A DNA stretch of 64,000 nucleotides. Origin: Lunularia cruciata. Its lineage: Eukaryota > Streptophyta > Marchantiopsida > Lunulariales > Lunulariaceae. Shown piece by piece: positions 1 through 11,994 of the stretch. The stretch covers positions 56,150,552 through 56,214,551 of the forward strand of contig OX419756.1 in the NCBI GenBank assembly GCA_948567375.1. The letters are read 5' to 3'. The translations under genes were made by a program, and so were the position numbers. The notes under the pieces are model-generated. The model made no database searches, was not told where the DNA came from, and saw only the letters and a list, made by a program, of their open reading frames with translations. The stretch's first letter is position 1. Each line of letters begins with the position of its first letter.

Positions 1-1054
1 CTGGATTTCAAAGTGAAGTATGCAAAATTGACTATTAATAGTGGAATTGAGCTATGGAACTAAGTATTCCTAGTAGAGTGAACAATTTAGCAAAGAAAAA
101 TGTAAAGTAACACAAAGGAATGAAGCTGAAAATAAAGATATGGCAGAGCATGAAGTGAGCAAGTCATTAGATTGAGGACATAGTGAAGCATGAAGAAAAT
201 CAAGTGGGAAGGGAAAAGTATGAAGACAATCGAGTGGGAATGTAGAGCAAGTAAATTACATTGACTATTTATTGAGCTTTTGAGGATTAAGGAAAATTAG
301 AAATTGAAAGAAACTGACCTCCTTTCTAGTTTAAATTTGCTCTACTATAGAATTGACTACAATATTAGGCAGTCTTTGTAGCAATTTAAAGAGCCTCTTT
401 TATCTAGTGTTGGAGGAAGTAGAACTCTGATAATGGAGATAACCATGTAGAACAAAGCAATTTGAGTGATCTAATAGAAAGCTTAAGAGATTTTGAGCAC
501 AAGCTTTAAATCACAAATGTGGACTGATTGGTAGATGGAATCAAGCTTGCAAGAGGTCAGTCAGACTCTTACTCCTTGTTAGTGAACTCAACACTTTGAT
601 GTTTTTTTTTCAAAACTTTGTAAGCTAGAATAGGAAGACTTGTAAATCATCTTTAATTATTGTTTTAGTTTGCATGAGCTTCATCTAGAAACTTTTATCT
701 TGATTGATTTTCCATCCCAAGTGTGTAGAACTTATGTTTAATAAAATGGCCATAGTGAACTAGTCACTAACTCTTGGTTGTCAAAATGGCCAATTCCAAG
801 CATCCATTCTAAGCATCCATGTAATTGGTATTCATTTCTTCTAAGTTTTCAAACTCTCCACTTTTGAATGCACACTCTCCATTCTTATGCATTATCTCTA
901 TCCAACTACTTTGGAAATTCAACATTAATATTGCAATTTGATAACAAAGCAAGGTATTTCTTAGAGCTGACTCTAGGTTCTAATGTAGGACCAACCTTTG
1001 TGGATATCATTGAGGAGATAATTAAGGTCAAGAGCCATATTGTAACAAATTAAT
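1..1054. other. No gene seen; AT-rich decayed sequence
   Basis: No reading frame here resembles a known protein; the longest is 61 codons. The text around 181-240 carries a short imperfect direct repeat (a GTATGAAGA-like word followed by CAATCGAGTGGGAA or CAAGTGGGAA). CpG is scarce, as in the retroelement-derived parts of the window, so old transposon sequence is the likely origin. Confidence 0.5.
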
Positions 1055-1740
1055 GTTGATGTACTAATAGTATAATTGGTAAGAATGAGTCAATCCCATA
1101 AGGATATGGATAGAAAATGCCTCAAAGTGAAGAGAATGTGGCACAAGGTGTAGTTCATTCATTGTTTTTTGTTTAACTTCTTGGGTAGAAACCACTCCTA
1201 TATTGAGGGTAGAGGCAATGGCACTCTCAGAAAAACCAACAAGATCCTAAATCACACTCAAAATTAATGTAATTGAAGTTACCTTGAAGGTGATGGTTCA
1301 CTTTGCCCCAAAGCCTTCAATCCCAACAACATGTACTACCCTTCCTAGAAAGCAGAAAATTGAAGGAGTCTTGTTGGCAATTGAATGCCTTTGATTTTTT
1401 ATTTAGTGTTCCATGTGGCACTTAGGATGATCAGGTCCATTATTGCGCCACTCTACACCTCCAAAACCTAATTGCCAACCCTATCCTTGGGATTCAAACA
1501 GCTCAAGCTCCTTCTTTATGATTTACACCACAACTTGTGCAAGGCTATTTGTTGCTAGAGGACGAGGTGCATACAAATTAACTAGACTAGACTTTGGTTG
1601 TATACAAAGTTGTATGGAAAAGTGGACTTTGAGATTATCTGGCCAAAGCCTTACATATAATTTCACTTCTACCACTCCACTTTGCCCAAATGGTCTTTGA
1701 TAGCTAAGTGGTTCCTGTAGAACCTAACTACTCTGCTGCC
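1055..1740 (+). repeat. Unclassified repeat, copy 1 (inverted relative to 15300-15960)
   Basis: This stretch aligns by eye, with many mismatches, to the reverse complement of 15300-15960. Matching landmarks in order are the ACTAATAGTATAATTGGTAAGA block near 1060, a GGTGATGGT...TTTGGG block near 1290, the GGCACTTAGGATGATCAG block near 1420, and the CTCCTTCT...GATTT...CACCAC block near 1510. It is probably a fragment of an old transposon with a second copy in the opposite orientation. No domain is recognisable. Confidence 0.6.
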
Positions 1741-2523
1741 ACCAATTAAGGTCTGAAATTTTTATCTTATCCTATCATGATTTCCTAATTAAGCTTTTGA
1801 CAAGTATCAAGGAAGTTGTCAACTCTTCCACCAAAGCTACTATTTGAACTATAAATTCCCTCCAAAATTACCACTCCAAAGTAGTACTCAGCCAGGAAGG
1901 TGTCATAAACACAAATGCATTCCCCCTAGAAAATTCTTCATGTATAGTTTCCTTGTATAGTTTTGCCTCAAAGGGATGTAATGACAAAGGAGATTTCTAG
2001 GTAACCGACTATCTAATCCTAGATCATTCAATTAGGATCCCAATCCTATCTTAATTACTTGCTTAGTATTTTGGTGGTATCTTATCCTCATCATAATAGA
2101 CTAATTAAGCTTCTAATAGGTGTCAAGGAAGGTGTTAAGTCTTTCCCCTGAGTTAATTTGCATTACACTACCCTAAAGTGGTACCAAAATGAAGGATATT
2201 ATACATGCCAAAGTCTTTTTTTGAGAAACTATACACAAGCTAAAGGTCTTATTCCTAAAGTTGAGGTGCAAGGAGTCCAAACTCCTTCTTCTTGAAAATT
2301 ATACACAAGGCCAAAGGCACTCTTCCTAAAGTTGAGATATAAGGTAAAAATCCTTCAGCTTCCTTTCTATCTTATAATCTACAAGGAACTTCCTTGATAC
2401 CAAAGTACATCATAACACCACAACACCAAAGTCATTCCTTTGGGAATATTTATAATTAAAAAGGTCTTCATTTTGAAATATATTATTTATAACTCCAAGT
2501 TACTCCTCCTCAAAGGTCTAGAC
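1741..2523. other. No gene; diverged flank of a minisatellite
   Basis: No coding region is recognised. From about 2175 onward, words such as GCCAAAG, CTTCCT and ACTATACACAAG recur irregularly. They look like very diverged outlying units of the regular array that starts at 2524. Confidence 0.4.
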
Positions 2524-2720
2524 AATGCCAAAGGTCTTCCTCCTTGCAGGTATGTACAATGCCAAGGTCCTTCCTCCTCAAAAGGTTATACAACACCAAA
2601 GGTCTTCCTCCTCAAGTTTTTCACAATGCTTAAGATCTTCTTCCTCAAAGGTATGTACAATGCCAAAGTCCTTCTTCTTTAAATATTTAGAATGTCAAAG
2701 GCTTTCCTCAAAGGTCTTTT
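2524..2720 (+). repeat. Minisatellite, about 34 bp x 6
   Basis: Six head-to-tail units begin at 2524, 2558, 2592, 2625, 2659 and 2691 (34, 34, 33, 34, 32 and about 30 bp). The unit reads roughly AATGCCAAAGGTCTTCCTCC followed by TCAAAGGTATGTAC. Two overlapping frames stay open across the array, which follows from the repeat lacking stops and is not evidence for a protein. Confidence 0.85.
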
Positions 2721-5700
2721 GAAACTTCAAATGCTTGTACCTTCTACTACAAACCTCCAAACATTGCAATTATAGTGGAAATGGAAAGCCTTTGAAAAGA
2801 CTCTCCAATGAGATGACTATCACTCCATTTGGACACATAATCACAAAGAATGAGCACTAAGGTGTGCACAAAAAAAGAATCCTTCAAGAAGAAAACTCTT
2901 TGGATTAGTGTCCTTTAGGGTGAAGAGTTTTTTTGGTGGTTTATCAATCACTATCCGCATGGGAGAACTCTTGGTTAGGTGCCAACTATCCTTGGTGGCA
3001 ATTCTTTATCTAGGTCTTTGGGGCCAAAAAGCGGTTAAGGCCAAAGGTCATTTAGACCATCCCCTTTGTACCTTGGTATACACAAGGATGAAGTTGAATA
3101 ATATGCAACTAAGAGGCTTCTCACCTTAACATAACAATATGCTTCTTTTCCTTAACAAAAAGTAGAAAAAGAGAACAAACTTGCACTTTTAGGAAGACAT
3201 GTGCACTACACTTACATTGTCACTTTAGCAATCAAGCTTGATGGTGAACGGTGCATAAAGAGGCACCTTGGAGTTGCAAAATATGCCTTTCTTGCATTTC
3301 CCATGTGTCTATTTTATTGTACTTTCACCTTATATGGATCTTTGTTTCTTTCCATCTATTTCTTTGGTGTCTATGGGTCATACTCTCTATTAGTTGTGCC
3401 GGATGTTCCATGCTTTAGTTATGTTTATCTTGTCAATTTTGTTGTCCTCTCAGTATACCACTCTACAATATTTCCACTTTGCCCTTAGGCACAAGTAGCT
3501 AGAGGAACTATCATAGGTAAGGCTCCTCATCTAGCTTCCCATATCTCCTATGTGCAATTGAGTACATTGCACCATAGACTCTTTTAGTATACTTTTACTA
3601 TGACCCAAGTTCAACTCAATGGTTTTACCTCCATCGGTAGTTGTGGCCTTTGCCCCCCCTTAAAGGAGGAACCTACCTTGGTTGATTCTCCAATGAAAGA
3701 TTCCATGCCAAAGCCTCTTCCTCCTACCATAATCCCTCCTCTTAGCCCTATAGACCCACAATCATTATAAGGTCAAATCAATCTCCTTAGTTCTTTAGAC
3801 TTTCCACCACTATAGAGTCCAATCCCTCCTCCCAATTTTGTAGACCTTCCTCTACTATAGAACAAGATCCTTCCTTTGATGCACTTAGCACATACTTACA
3901 TACCATCCCATCAATGACCTACATAGTCTTGCCCGGATTGCTCATGGGTGAGCATTGGTCTAGCACAAAATTGGTGCAAGCTAGATGCCCATGCTCTCAT
4001 TCAAAAGGAAGAGGGCAAAGGCTTCCACTCCACCTCACTCATTTCTTCATACATACCTTCTCTTTTAGGCTCCACTAAAGTCTTACTCCTAGTTATACAC
4101 TTTAGATTATATCTAGACATTCTTACATGGTTTAGCTAGACCTTGCATGTATACCAAGAGAGCTATTATGACAACTTCTAGGATCCACATTCTCCTTCTT
4201 ATTGCAAGCCATTTATCTAATGACCAAGAGAGATGTATCTACATAGAACTTATTAGCCCACTTCCCACAATGGACTTTGCTCCTACCAACCCAAGGCAGT
4301 GCATCAAGACAAAATGAAAGCACCTATAGGATTCATAGATTCTTGAGAGAAGATTTGCTAGCACTTAAGGATGAGTATATTATGCATGCCCAAGTAGTAT
4401 CTATGAGGATTGAAAAGTCCTCACAATCCCATGCCTCTCCTTTTAGGCATCATTGCCTTTATCACTCCTTGATGTTAGGCTTAGTACGGGAGTATAGATA
4501 TAGAACCCAAGACTAACATCCTCTCAGCCAAGCCTTTCTCTTTTGATAGTCTATTTGCATTACAAATGCTCCATCCATTGGCCAAGGAGGAGCACCCCTC
4601 TTTCCTCCATGACTATCAGTCAGACGAGGAGATTTAGCTTATAGAGTTTATCTTTGTTCATGCCTTACTTCATTCTCTATGTTTCTCAATGAGGTGCTCA
4701 AAGACTACATACTAGTCTTTGAGCACCTACATGATTAATTTTCCCTAAATTACACTCTAAATTCTAAGTTTTGTCTTCTCTTTGCTTTCTTTTCAACAGA
4801 TTCCTTTGTATTTAGTGCTTCTTGGAGTAGCTTATTTTTTTGGTGCATCTTGCCTCATTGGCATTTCAAAGGAGATATTTGGGGTTTACTCCATAGTTAT
4901 TGGGGATGTTTTTCTCTATTTAGTTTTTCATTCAATTAGCCTACAACTTTGGCTCTATTTGTCTTCTTTTTTTGTCTTCACATCAATTTCTGTGGCCACT
5001 CTAGGTGGTTGCAAGATGGTTATTATTATCATTGGAGCATCCTTGGATCTCTATCCCAATTGGATTTTTATCTAGGTGGATGTTTCCAATGCCTTCAAAA
5101 CCATTTCTTGTCTGGATTTGTTTTATACTCTTTGCTTAGCAAGGGATCAGATCCCTCCTTGTATCTATTTGTCCACACATTTTATGGCATAAAGATCCAT
5201 GTGTTTTATAGTCACCATACTACCTCAAGAGACTTCACATCATTTGCATCTGCCAAGGGTATGCATTAGGAGAATGTGGTGCATAAATTTTTGCACTATT
5301 TGTTTCTTCTTATTAATCTCAACTTATCTGTGAAGAAATGATAGCTTACTTAACTGTTATGTGAGAAAAGCTCTTAGATATAACATTCTTTAGAGTTGTG
5401 CCTATTGAGCCAACAACTTGAATGATAGATCATAAGCCAAAAGGTCAGCTAAAGGAAGAATGTAGAATCAGACATTGGGCCAAAGAATGCTCAAAAGCAA
5501 ATGACTTTAGTGGAGAAGAACTTTAGCCCAAAGATGTCTATACAAGAGAACCATCAGCCCAAAAGCACTTTGGTCAATACCAAAACTTAGCCAAATAAGT
5601 TTTTGCCAATCCAACTTTGTTCTAGATCCAAAAGATGTTAAATGAGTGACAAGGACCCAAAGGAATGCTCAACCACTTCCTAGTTGAAGATTGATTGCAA

Positions 5701-6363
5701 AATTTTCAGATAAAATAAAGTGATGAATGGAAAATTCCACTTTTTACAAAATAGGTAATTGTCTTGAGTCTTGAATTGCAACTAGTTTCATACCTAAGTC
5801 TTAGTTTTTAAAGTTTGATTGCTTTCAAGCAACCCATTTTTGCCTTCATTCCTTTAGCACTTTGAGAGGATAGTATTTGTCTAGAAGATAGTGTAGAAGC
5901 CTCACAAAGCAATCCTTAGGACCTAGTAATGAATCAATGGGTGATATAATATAGGAGAGAAGGGATTCAAAGCAAACATTTGGATTTCTTGCTCTAAGAT
6001 TGGGGTATGATTGACTTTGAGATCATCCATGAGATGATGAGGAGGAAGTAAAAGAATAGTGGGGATTTGAGAGGGAATCCTTATGCTTGGATCAAAGAAC
6101 ATTGGAAGAATGTACCTGGTCTAAATGTAGACCCCATCTAGGGCAACCATAATTGATGCCAAGTATTCAAACAAGGAGTTGACAAAGGAGATCAAAGGCC
6201 ACTTTTGAAGAACTATACAACCAATGGGTTCAGGTATCAATTATAAGGATCTGGTCTAAAGGGTGATTGTAGAAGTAGTTATGAAGTTGTTCTGCCACAA
6301 ATGGTTAACTTATTTAACAAATAGTTTAGCAATTTTCTTTCACAACATGTTGAGGGGGGACCA
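2721..6363. other. No recognisable gene; decayed repeat sequence
   Basis: Several open frames of 60-110 codons occur (3201-3488, 4277-4516, 4782-5075, 4949-5269), some rich in hydrophobic residues, but none shows a family motif. Starts and stops are unordered and no splice-site pattern is evident. CpG is low and pyrimidine-rich text is common. Old transposon-derived sequence is most likely. Confidence 0.5.
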
Positions 6364-7185
6364 ATGAATTGGGTTCACATGTTCTATCTACAAGCACAAA
6401 CTCTTCATCAAGAAGTATTACAAGAAGGACAAGAAGGAGGAGCTACACACATAGCACTCTTTGTGATGCATTTTTACATGGATCTCAATTTATTGAAGAA
6501 GGAAGAGCACAAAAGGTTCCTTGGACATTACTCATGGGACACTTTTCTTCCCAACTTGAAGGGAAGTCAATGATCAAGAAGTATTGGGAATCAAATGCAA
6601 GATTTGCAAGGAAAAGCAATTTTGTGCATGTAGAGGAAGAAGTAGTGGGGCCAAAAAAAAAGAAGAAGTGTGCTTTGCTTCCTATCAAGACCATTATTCC
6701 AACCAAGAAGAGAGCAAAGAAGAACCTTCTAGTTATCAAAGTAATTTCAGATGAGGAAGATAAGCCCCTCAGCCTCACTCCTCAATCCCAATCTTTGGGC
6801 TAGAAGACCATTCATCAAGAAGGAGAGGAAGGACTTTGGCTCGAAGTTCAAGAAGACATTGAGTAGAAAGGGGCCAATGAATAGAAGGAGGTATTGAAGC
6901 AAGAGAGGCTCAAGAAAAGCGGTAGTCCTTGCTATAGAAGAGAAGGAAGAAGAAGACAAAGCAAAATCAACCACCATTACCAATCTTGAAGGAGCCCACG
7001 TTTTGGTACATTTGATGTGGGAAATTTTGCAATTGATGGAACTCATGCTTCCTCAATACCAAAAGGAGTGCCTAGAGATAGTGGATTATACCACCTTGGT
7101 GCAAAGTTTACACAAGGAGATATACACCAAGAAGGCTAGGGAAGACTATGAGCTGGCATGTCTCTCACTCAGGATGAACATCTAA
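6364..7185 (+). pseudogene. Decayed coding remnant, basic and charged, unrecognised
   Basis: Overlapping open frames (6364-6573, 6369-6803, 7003-7185) read as one broken protein in changing frames. One part has the run WDTFLPNLKG. Another (6369-6803) is strongly basic with GPKKKKK near residue 94, resembling a nuclear-localisation signal, followed by an acidic SDEEDK patch. The family is not recognised. The family A chromovirus inserted about 360 bp downstream, and a coiled-coil remnant lies just beyond it (14400-15284), so both may derive from one older element or captured gene; this link is inference. Confidence 0.35.
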
Positions 7186-7538
7186 TGGCTATTAAGGTAA
7201 CACACCATGGACTAAGAAGGCTAGGAACCCCAACTCCATCACACTTCTCCAAGGCTACAAATTGCAAGGCACCTCCAAGACTTAAGTCATTGCTGACCAG
7301 AGAACTCAATGAGAGAGAGAGATAGTTGCAAATGAAAGGATGATGAATACCTCTTCATGCCTAGCTTATATACTTTTGAAAAAGCTACATACCAAAGTTA
7401 CTAATTATCAAAAACTCAAGTTACTAGGCTAAAAGTTAAATAAAGTCTAAAAGTCTAAAGGAATATCCAAGCACATGAGAATAATCCCATGAGTACGTGG
7501 TCTTATCCTCACCTACCAACTAAGTCAAGGATTCTTTT

Positions 7539-7543
7539 CATAT
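7539..7543 (+). repeat. Target-site duplication, left copy (family A chromovirus)
   Basis: CATAT directly precedes the 5' LTR and recurs directly after the 3' LTR at 14122-14126, as expected from retroviral-type integration. Confidence 0.85.
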
Positions 7544-8271
7544 TGTAATATCAAGAGCTAGCTATATGATCTAGATGTGAAATTTGGTTTGGTATCATTT
7601 GGAATGATGTTATACATGATGGTCAAAATATATTAAATAGAAATATCACCAAAAGAGTACTTCTACTAATAGGGTAGAAACCAAAATAGACTTGAAAACC
7701 TTAGAACCAATAGCTAGACATATGATTTAAACATGAGAATTGGTTTTGTAACATCTGGAAGGATGTTACACATGATGGACTAAACAGATCAGAAAGAGGT
7801 TTCACCAAAAGGGGACTTCTACTAATAGAGAACCAAAATATGCTTGAAATCTTTGAAGACAATTTTGAAGGCCTAAACGGATGAATTAGGCCTCAAAATG
7901 TGCAGGTCCTTGCCCTAAGAAGGAAAAGTTGGCCTTCCCTCCCCCTTGCTTTGTCTTGTCAAGAGCTTTCCAACAATATCTCACGTGATTATGAGATTCC
8001 TACATGAGGATTCCTTAAAAGATTCTCTTCGGTCAAAGCTTGTTTGACCAACCATATAGGATCAGGACCGACATGTCACCCATCCAAGTAAGTAACCCAA
8101 GGGTGGATCTTGCTGACATGTCACCTATCTGTGTGCCTAATCCTATGGTGGAGCTTCCTTGGAGGAGATCCTCTTTGTCTATATAATAAAGAGAAGGTGT
8201 TCCTTTGGGGCATCGGATGATTGAGTGTGAAATTTGTGTTTTCTCTCTTCTCTTGTCCTTGGAGTATTACA
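7544..8271 (+). repeat. 5' LTR of family A chromovirus
   Basis: Begins TGTAATATCAAG and ends GGAGTATTACA. A TATA-like box (TCTATATAATAAAGAG, near 8179-8194) marks the probable promoter. U3 contains an internal tandem duplication with a period of about 156 bp: the block starting TTGGTTTGGTA at 7584 recurs at 7740, followed by matching text in the same order. Two further copies of this LTR stand alone at 54707-55430 and 56863-57605. Confidence 0.95.
8178..8195 (+). promoter_or_regulatory. TATA box in family A LTR
   Basis: CTATATAATAAAGAGAAGG lies about 80 bp before the LTR end. The same word sits at the equivalent place in the other three LTR copies, so it is the likely U3/R promoter of this family. 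Confidence 0.6.
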
Positions 8272-8272
8272 A

Positions 8273-8287
8273 TGATATCAAAGCAAG
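8273..8287 (+). other. Primer-binding site, initiator tRNA-Met type, decayed
   Basis: Right after the 5' LTR comes TGATATCAAAGCAAG, close to the plant retroelement consensus TGGTATCAGAGC that pairs with initiator methionine tRNA. Two or three substitutions are present. Confidence 0.7.
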
Positions 8288-8874
8288 TGTTTTAGTCCAA
8301 GAGAGTAGATCACCCCTCTTGGAAGAACACAAACTACTAAAATTGAGTAATTTGAGGGGGAGAACATAGAGTAATTGCTAGACTTATGAAGGACTTTAGA
8401 GAGCGGATGGGATGGATGCACCAGGAGGATAATTTCCCGCACCTAGCTTTCCATTCTTGAATCCATTCCACATCAAGGTTATGTACATCCAATGTGAGCA
8501 AATGAGAGTATCGTTAGTTTATCACTTTGGAGCAGAATTCTTGGACAAGGTGATGAACTCACCAATCCCGGTGATTTTACCTGTGGTGGTATACAACAAA
8601 GAGTGGGATTTGACAATCTACATTCTATTATAATGTTATGGATATAAATGTCCCAAATCCTCTCTCTTTCAACACTCAAGTAGAAATTCATTATGTAGTG
8701 AGACCAAAAGTGATGTTTAGAGATTTTGTGATTAGGAGTTTTGGTGAGGAGTATTATCAATGAGTGATAGCTTCTAAGGTCCCAATGGTAGTTCTGATAG
8801 TTTGTGCACCTTCTAGAGTGATCATGTTGACTCTGTATTGAAGTAGACATTAGCAATTGAGTGTTGCAGGAACC

Positions 8875-9963
8875 ATGGATCCGCAATTGCAAGAGCTTGA
8901 GCAAGAAATGCAAGTGATGTTGAATAAATTTTGAGAGATTAAGATGACCATCAAGACATTACAAAGTCAAATGCTATTCCTCAGGAATGATCAAGCAATG
9001 AAAGAAGAAGAGCCGTCTAAAAACCCAATACCTACAACGGAAGTACTTGGAGAGGCACCCGTGCCTACGAACGCTGTCAACAATGAAGCTACATTGCTAC
9101 TTGGGATAAAGAAGACCTGCAACATTGAGCCTTACAAAGTGCAACGTATGTTGAGAGTAGTGGAAAATTGGATCTCAAGAATGAATCAATATTTTTGATT
9201 GTTCTCAACAAAGATCACGGAGCATGCTATAGACATGTTTTCATGTGAGTACTTGACTAATAAAGTCCTCACATGGTACAATGCTTGGGAACAATCCATG
9301 TTGGCAAAGAGAAGGGAGGTCACATGGACAACAATGCAAGAAGGATTGTTGAAGAATTTCCAATTGGTGGACTCCATGCAGCTGGCCCAAATTTGACTAT
9401 GGGGATTGAGACAAAAGAACAACATACAAGAGTATGTGGAGGCATTTCTGGATCTACAAGTTGCAATAACTGACATGAGTCCAGCAAAGGCTCTCAACCA
9501 TTTTTAAATGAGGTTTGAAGGAGCAGATTTGCCATGAAGTCATGGTGCAAAATCCTCGTATGGTATTTGAAGTCATTGCTTGTGCACAGAGAATAGCAAG
9601 AGCATTGGGTGGAGGTGAAAGAGTAGTTCAACCTCAACATTATCGGGCATAAATGCCACACATGGGTGGATCAGTACCAATAGAATTGGACAACCTTTGA
9701 TTTCAAGATCAAGGAACATGACTGCTTCAAGGAGAGCATGGATAGGTAGAAGAACAAAGAGATGGAGTACCACGAGGAGAAGGAACTCAAGAAGAACAAT
9801 GCCGTTGTTACAATTGTGGCCGTATTAGGCACATATCTACCAATTGTTGCACTTGTTTCTTTAGAGGCCCTCGGCCTTCATACAAGCAATCTTTGAACAA
9901 CATGGAGAGGTGCACTGAAGAGGAGGAGGTGGAAATCACTTCGGAAAACAAAGATTGCTAGTA
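8875..9963 (+). pseudogene. gag remnant of family A with CCHC zinc knuckle
   Basis: The capsid-like region runs through two frames (8944-9198 and 9199-9396) and continues with stops to about 9600. It has typical gag text such as VLTWYNAWEQ and a later YVEAF. A perfect retroviral zinc knuckle, CYNCGRIRHISTNC (CX2CX4HX4C), lies at 9806-9847. Gag packages element RNA; the knuckle binds nucleic acid. In-frame stops near 9196, 9394, 9504 and 9648 make it a pseudogene. Identification is confident because of the knuckle and position; the exact start is uncertain. Confidence 0.85.
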
Positions 9964-10068
9964 AATGTACCTTGTGGCCTTATTGGCTCAATATGGAAGT
10001 AGAGAAGTGAGGGAAGGAAGAGGACAAATGCGCAAAGGTCCCAAAAGGCAACCTCACAATTTATTGTT

Positions 10069-10515
10069 GTGAATGGAGTCCTAGAAGGCAATCAAGTGAG
10101 AGTATTAATCGATCCGGGAGGAGCAACAAAGAATTTCTTGTCTCACTTTGTTGCAATAAGATTGGGAATGGATCTAGAGAGAGATGAGAGTGAAGAAGTA
10201 GAGTTACCTAATAGGCAAACAAAGAGGATTGAATCATTACCTAGACGGGTAACACTCTCTATAGGAGAATATCAGGAAGCAATTGAGTGGCAAGTGATAC
10301 AATTAGCTTGTTATGATGCAATCTTAGGCATGCCATGGATGGAGCATTACAACCCAATGGTAGATTGGAGGAAGAAAGTAGTGAGAACACACCAATGGTC
10401 AATCATTGGAGATAAAGAAAAATCACACAAGCAAGAACTACCTTTGTATGTCCTAGGGATGGCAACTATTTGTAAGACCAATAGATGTTTCACGGGTCTA
10501 ATAAGAGAAGTCTAG
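10069..10515 (+). pseudogene. Aspartic protease domain, family A polyprotein
   Basis: An open stretch of 148 codons carries the retropepsin layout: a LID-x-GGATKNFLS active-site region near residues 13-25, then DAILGMPWMEHYNP near 103-116, the conserved downstream ILG(M)PWL block. The catalytic triplet D-[ST]-G reads D-P-G (codons from 10111), which should abolish or strongly reduce activity. In the family the enzyme cuts the gag-pol polyprotein. A stop follows at 10513, before the RT part. Confidence 0.88.
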
Positions 10516-10548
10516 AGTGCACAACTTAATGGACAAATTCTTGAGATA

Positions 10549-11430
10549 TTGAAAGATGTGGTGGATGAGTTTCAAGATGTCTTTCTCGATGATCTACCCT
10601 CAGGATTACCACTAAAAAGGAGAGTAGATCATAAAATTGAGACACTCCCAGGGAAGACACCTCATTGTAAGGCCCCATATTGCCTATCACCTCATGAGTT
10701 AAAGGAGTGTAAGACTCAAATTGAGGAGATGCTGCAGAAAGGGTTCATCCAACCTAACATATCACCATATGGGGCTCCTATCTTGTTTGTGAAGAAGGAC
10801 GGTACAATGTGCATGTGCATTGACTATTGGGGTTGCAAACAATGAAGAACAAATACCCCTTACCTCATATGGATGACTTGTTTGATCAACTCCATGGAGC
10901 AAGATACTTCACCAAATTGGACTTGTGGAGTGGTTACAATCAAATCCGAATTGCAAAGAAGGATGTGTACAAAATTGCCTTTCAAACTAGGTATGGCCAC
11001 TTTGAGTATCTTGTGATGTCTTTTGGCCTCACCAATGCACATGCCACTTTCATGAGTCTAATGAATGACATATTTTGTCCATACTGGATAAGTCTGTTAT
11101 TGTCTTCTTAGACAATATCTTAGTATACAATAACACAATGACAGAACACAACAACATCTACAAGAAATCCTCTAGATTTTAAGATAGAATCTATTGTATG
11201 CCAAAATCTTAAAGTGTGAGTTTGGCAAGTCTTAAGTAGACTACTAAGGGCATAGAGTAAGTGCAAAGGGCATTCAAGTATTGAAGGATAAAATTGAGGT
11301 CATTCAAAAATGGAGTGCACAAAAAGATCAGATTCAACTCAAGAGCTTCTTGGGATTGATAGGATTCTATTGCAGATTTTGTCAAGGACTTCTCCAAGGT
11401 TGCATAACCTTTAACGACACTACTTGGCAA
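10549..11430 (+). pseudogene. Reverse transcriptase remnant, family A
   Basis: Reads from VDEFQDVFLDDLPSGLP and KGFIQPNISPYGAPILFVKKDG (10549-10845), then in another frame [34 protein letters not shown] (10827-11111), and in a third frame FLDNILVY near 11105. This is the standard gypsy RT series. The catalytic pair in the FLDD motif reads FLDN, so the polymerase centre is damaged besides the frameshifts. RT copies element RNA into DNA in cytoplasmic particles. Confidence 0.92.
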
Positions 11431-11464
11431 GGGGAAGAAGTGGACATGAAGAACTGCACAAGAG

Positions 11465-11812
11465 TTGGCCTTTCAAGAATTGAAAGCCACCTTGCTACAT
11501 GCACCAATCTTGAAGTGGTATGACCCAAAATGTCCAATCAAGTTGGCTATAGATACACCAAGCATAGCAATAAGAGCAGTCCTACAACAAGAGTGGCATG
11601 ACGGATGGCATCTAATTGCATCTTACTCTCAAAATTTGTTATCAGCAGAGCACAACTACCACATCACAGAACGAGAAGAGTTGGCCATTGTTCTTGCAAC
11701 CAAGCATTGGAAGCACTATTTGGGCAAGAAGGCATTTGTACTAGAGACAGACCATAAACATCTAGTCTACCTCGAGATGCAAAAGGATCCATTTCATTGC
11801 CAGATTTGGTAG
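11465..11812 (+). pseudogene. RNase H domain, family A
   Basis: An open stretch of 115 codons contains FQELKATLLHAPIL, the first RNase H aspartate region (LAID), a glutamine pair before the HLIASYSQ block, the catalytic glutamate region TEREELAIVLATKHW, and ETDHKHLVYL with the TDH aspartate. This is the gypsy-type RNase H that follows RT and removes the RNA strand. It ends at a stop where FL...W would continue into the connection to integrase. Confidence 0.9.
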
Positions 11813-11994
11813 GCAAAGTAGCAACAATGCTTCAACATGACAATCACCTACGTGGAAGGTAAGAAGCAACTTGCAGATGCATTCACTTGCATGCCAATGG
11901 CAAACAACTTGGTGGCAGAGGTTAAGATTAACCTTGGTCCTAGCCAAAGATTGTGGCTACTACAAAAACTGATCCATAGATTGTAGAAGCACAA

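Noticed and set aside
4782-5269. Hydrophobic frames suggestive of a membrane protein
   Set aside because: Hydrophobicity follows from T-rich text; two frames overlap, and no motif, splice sites or context support a gene.
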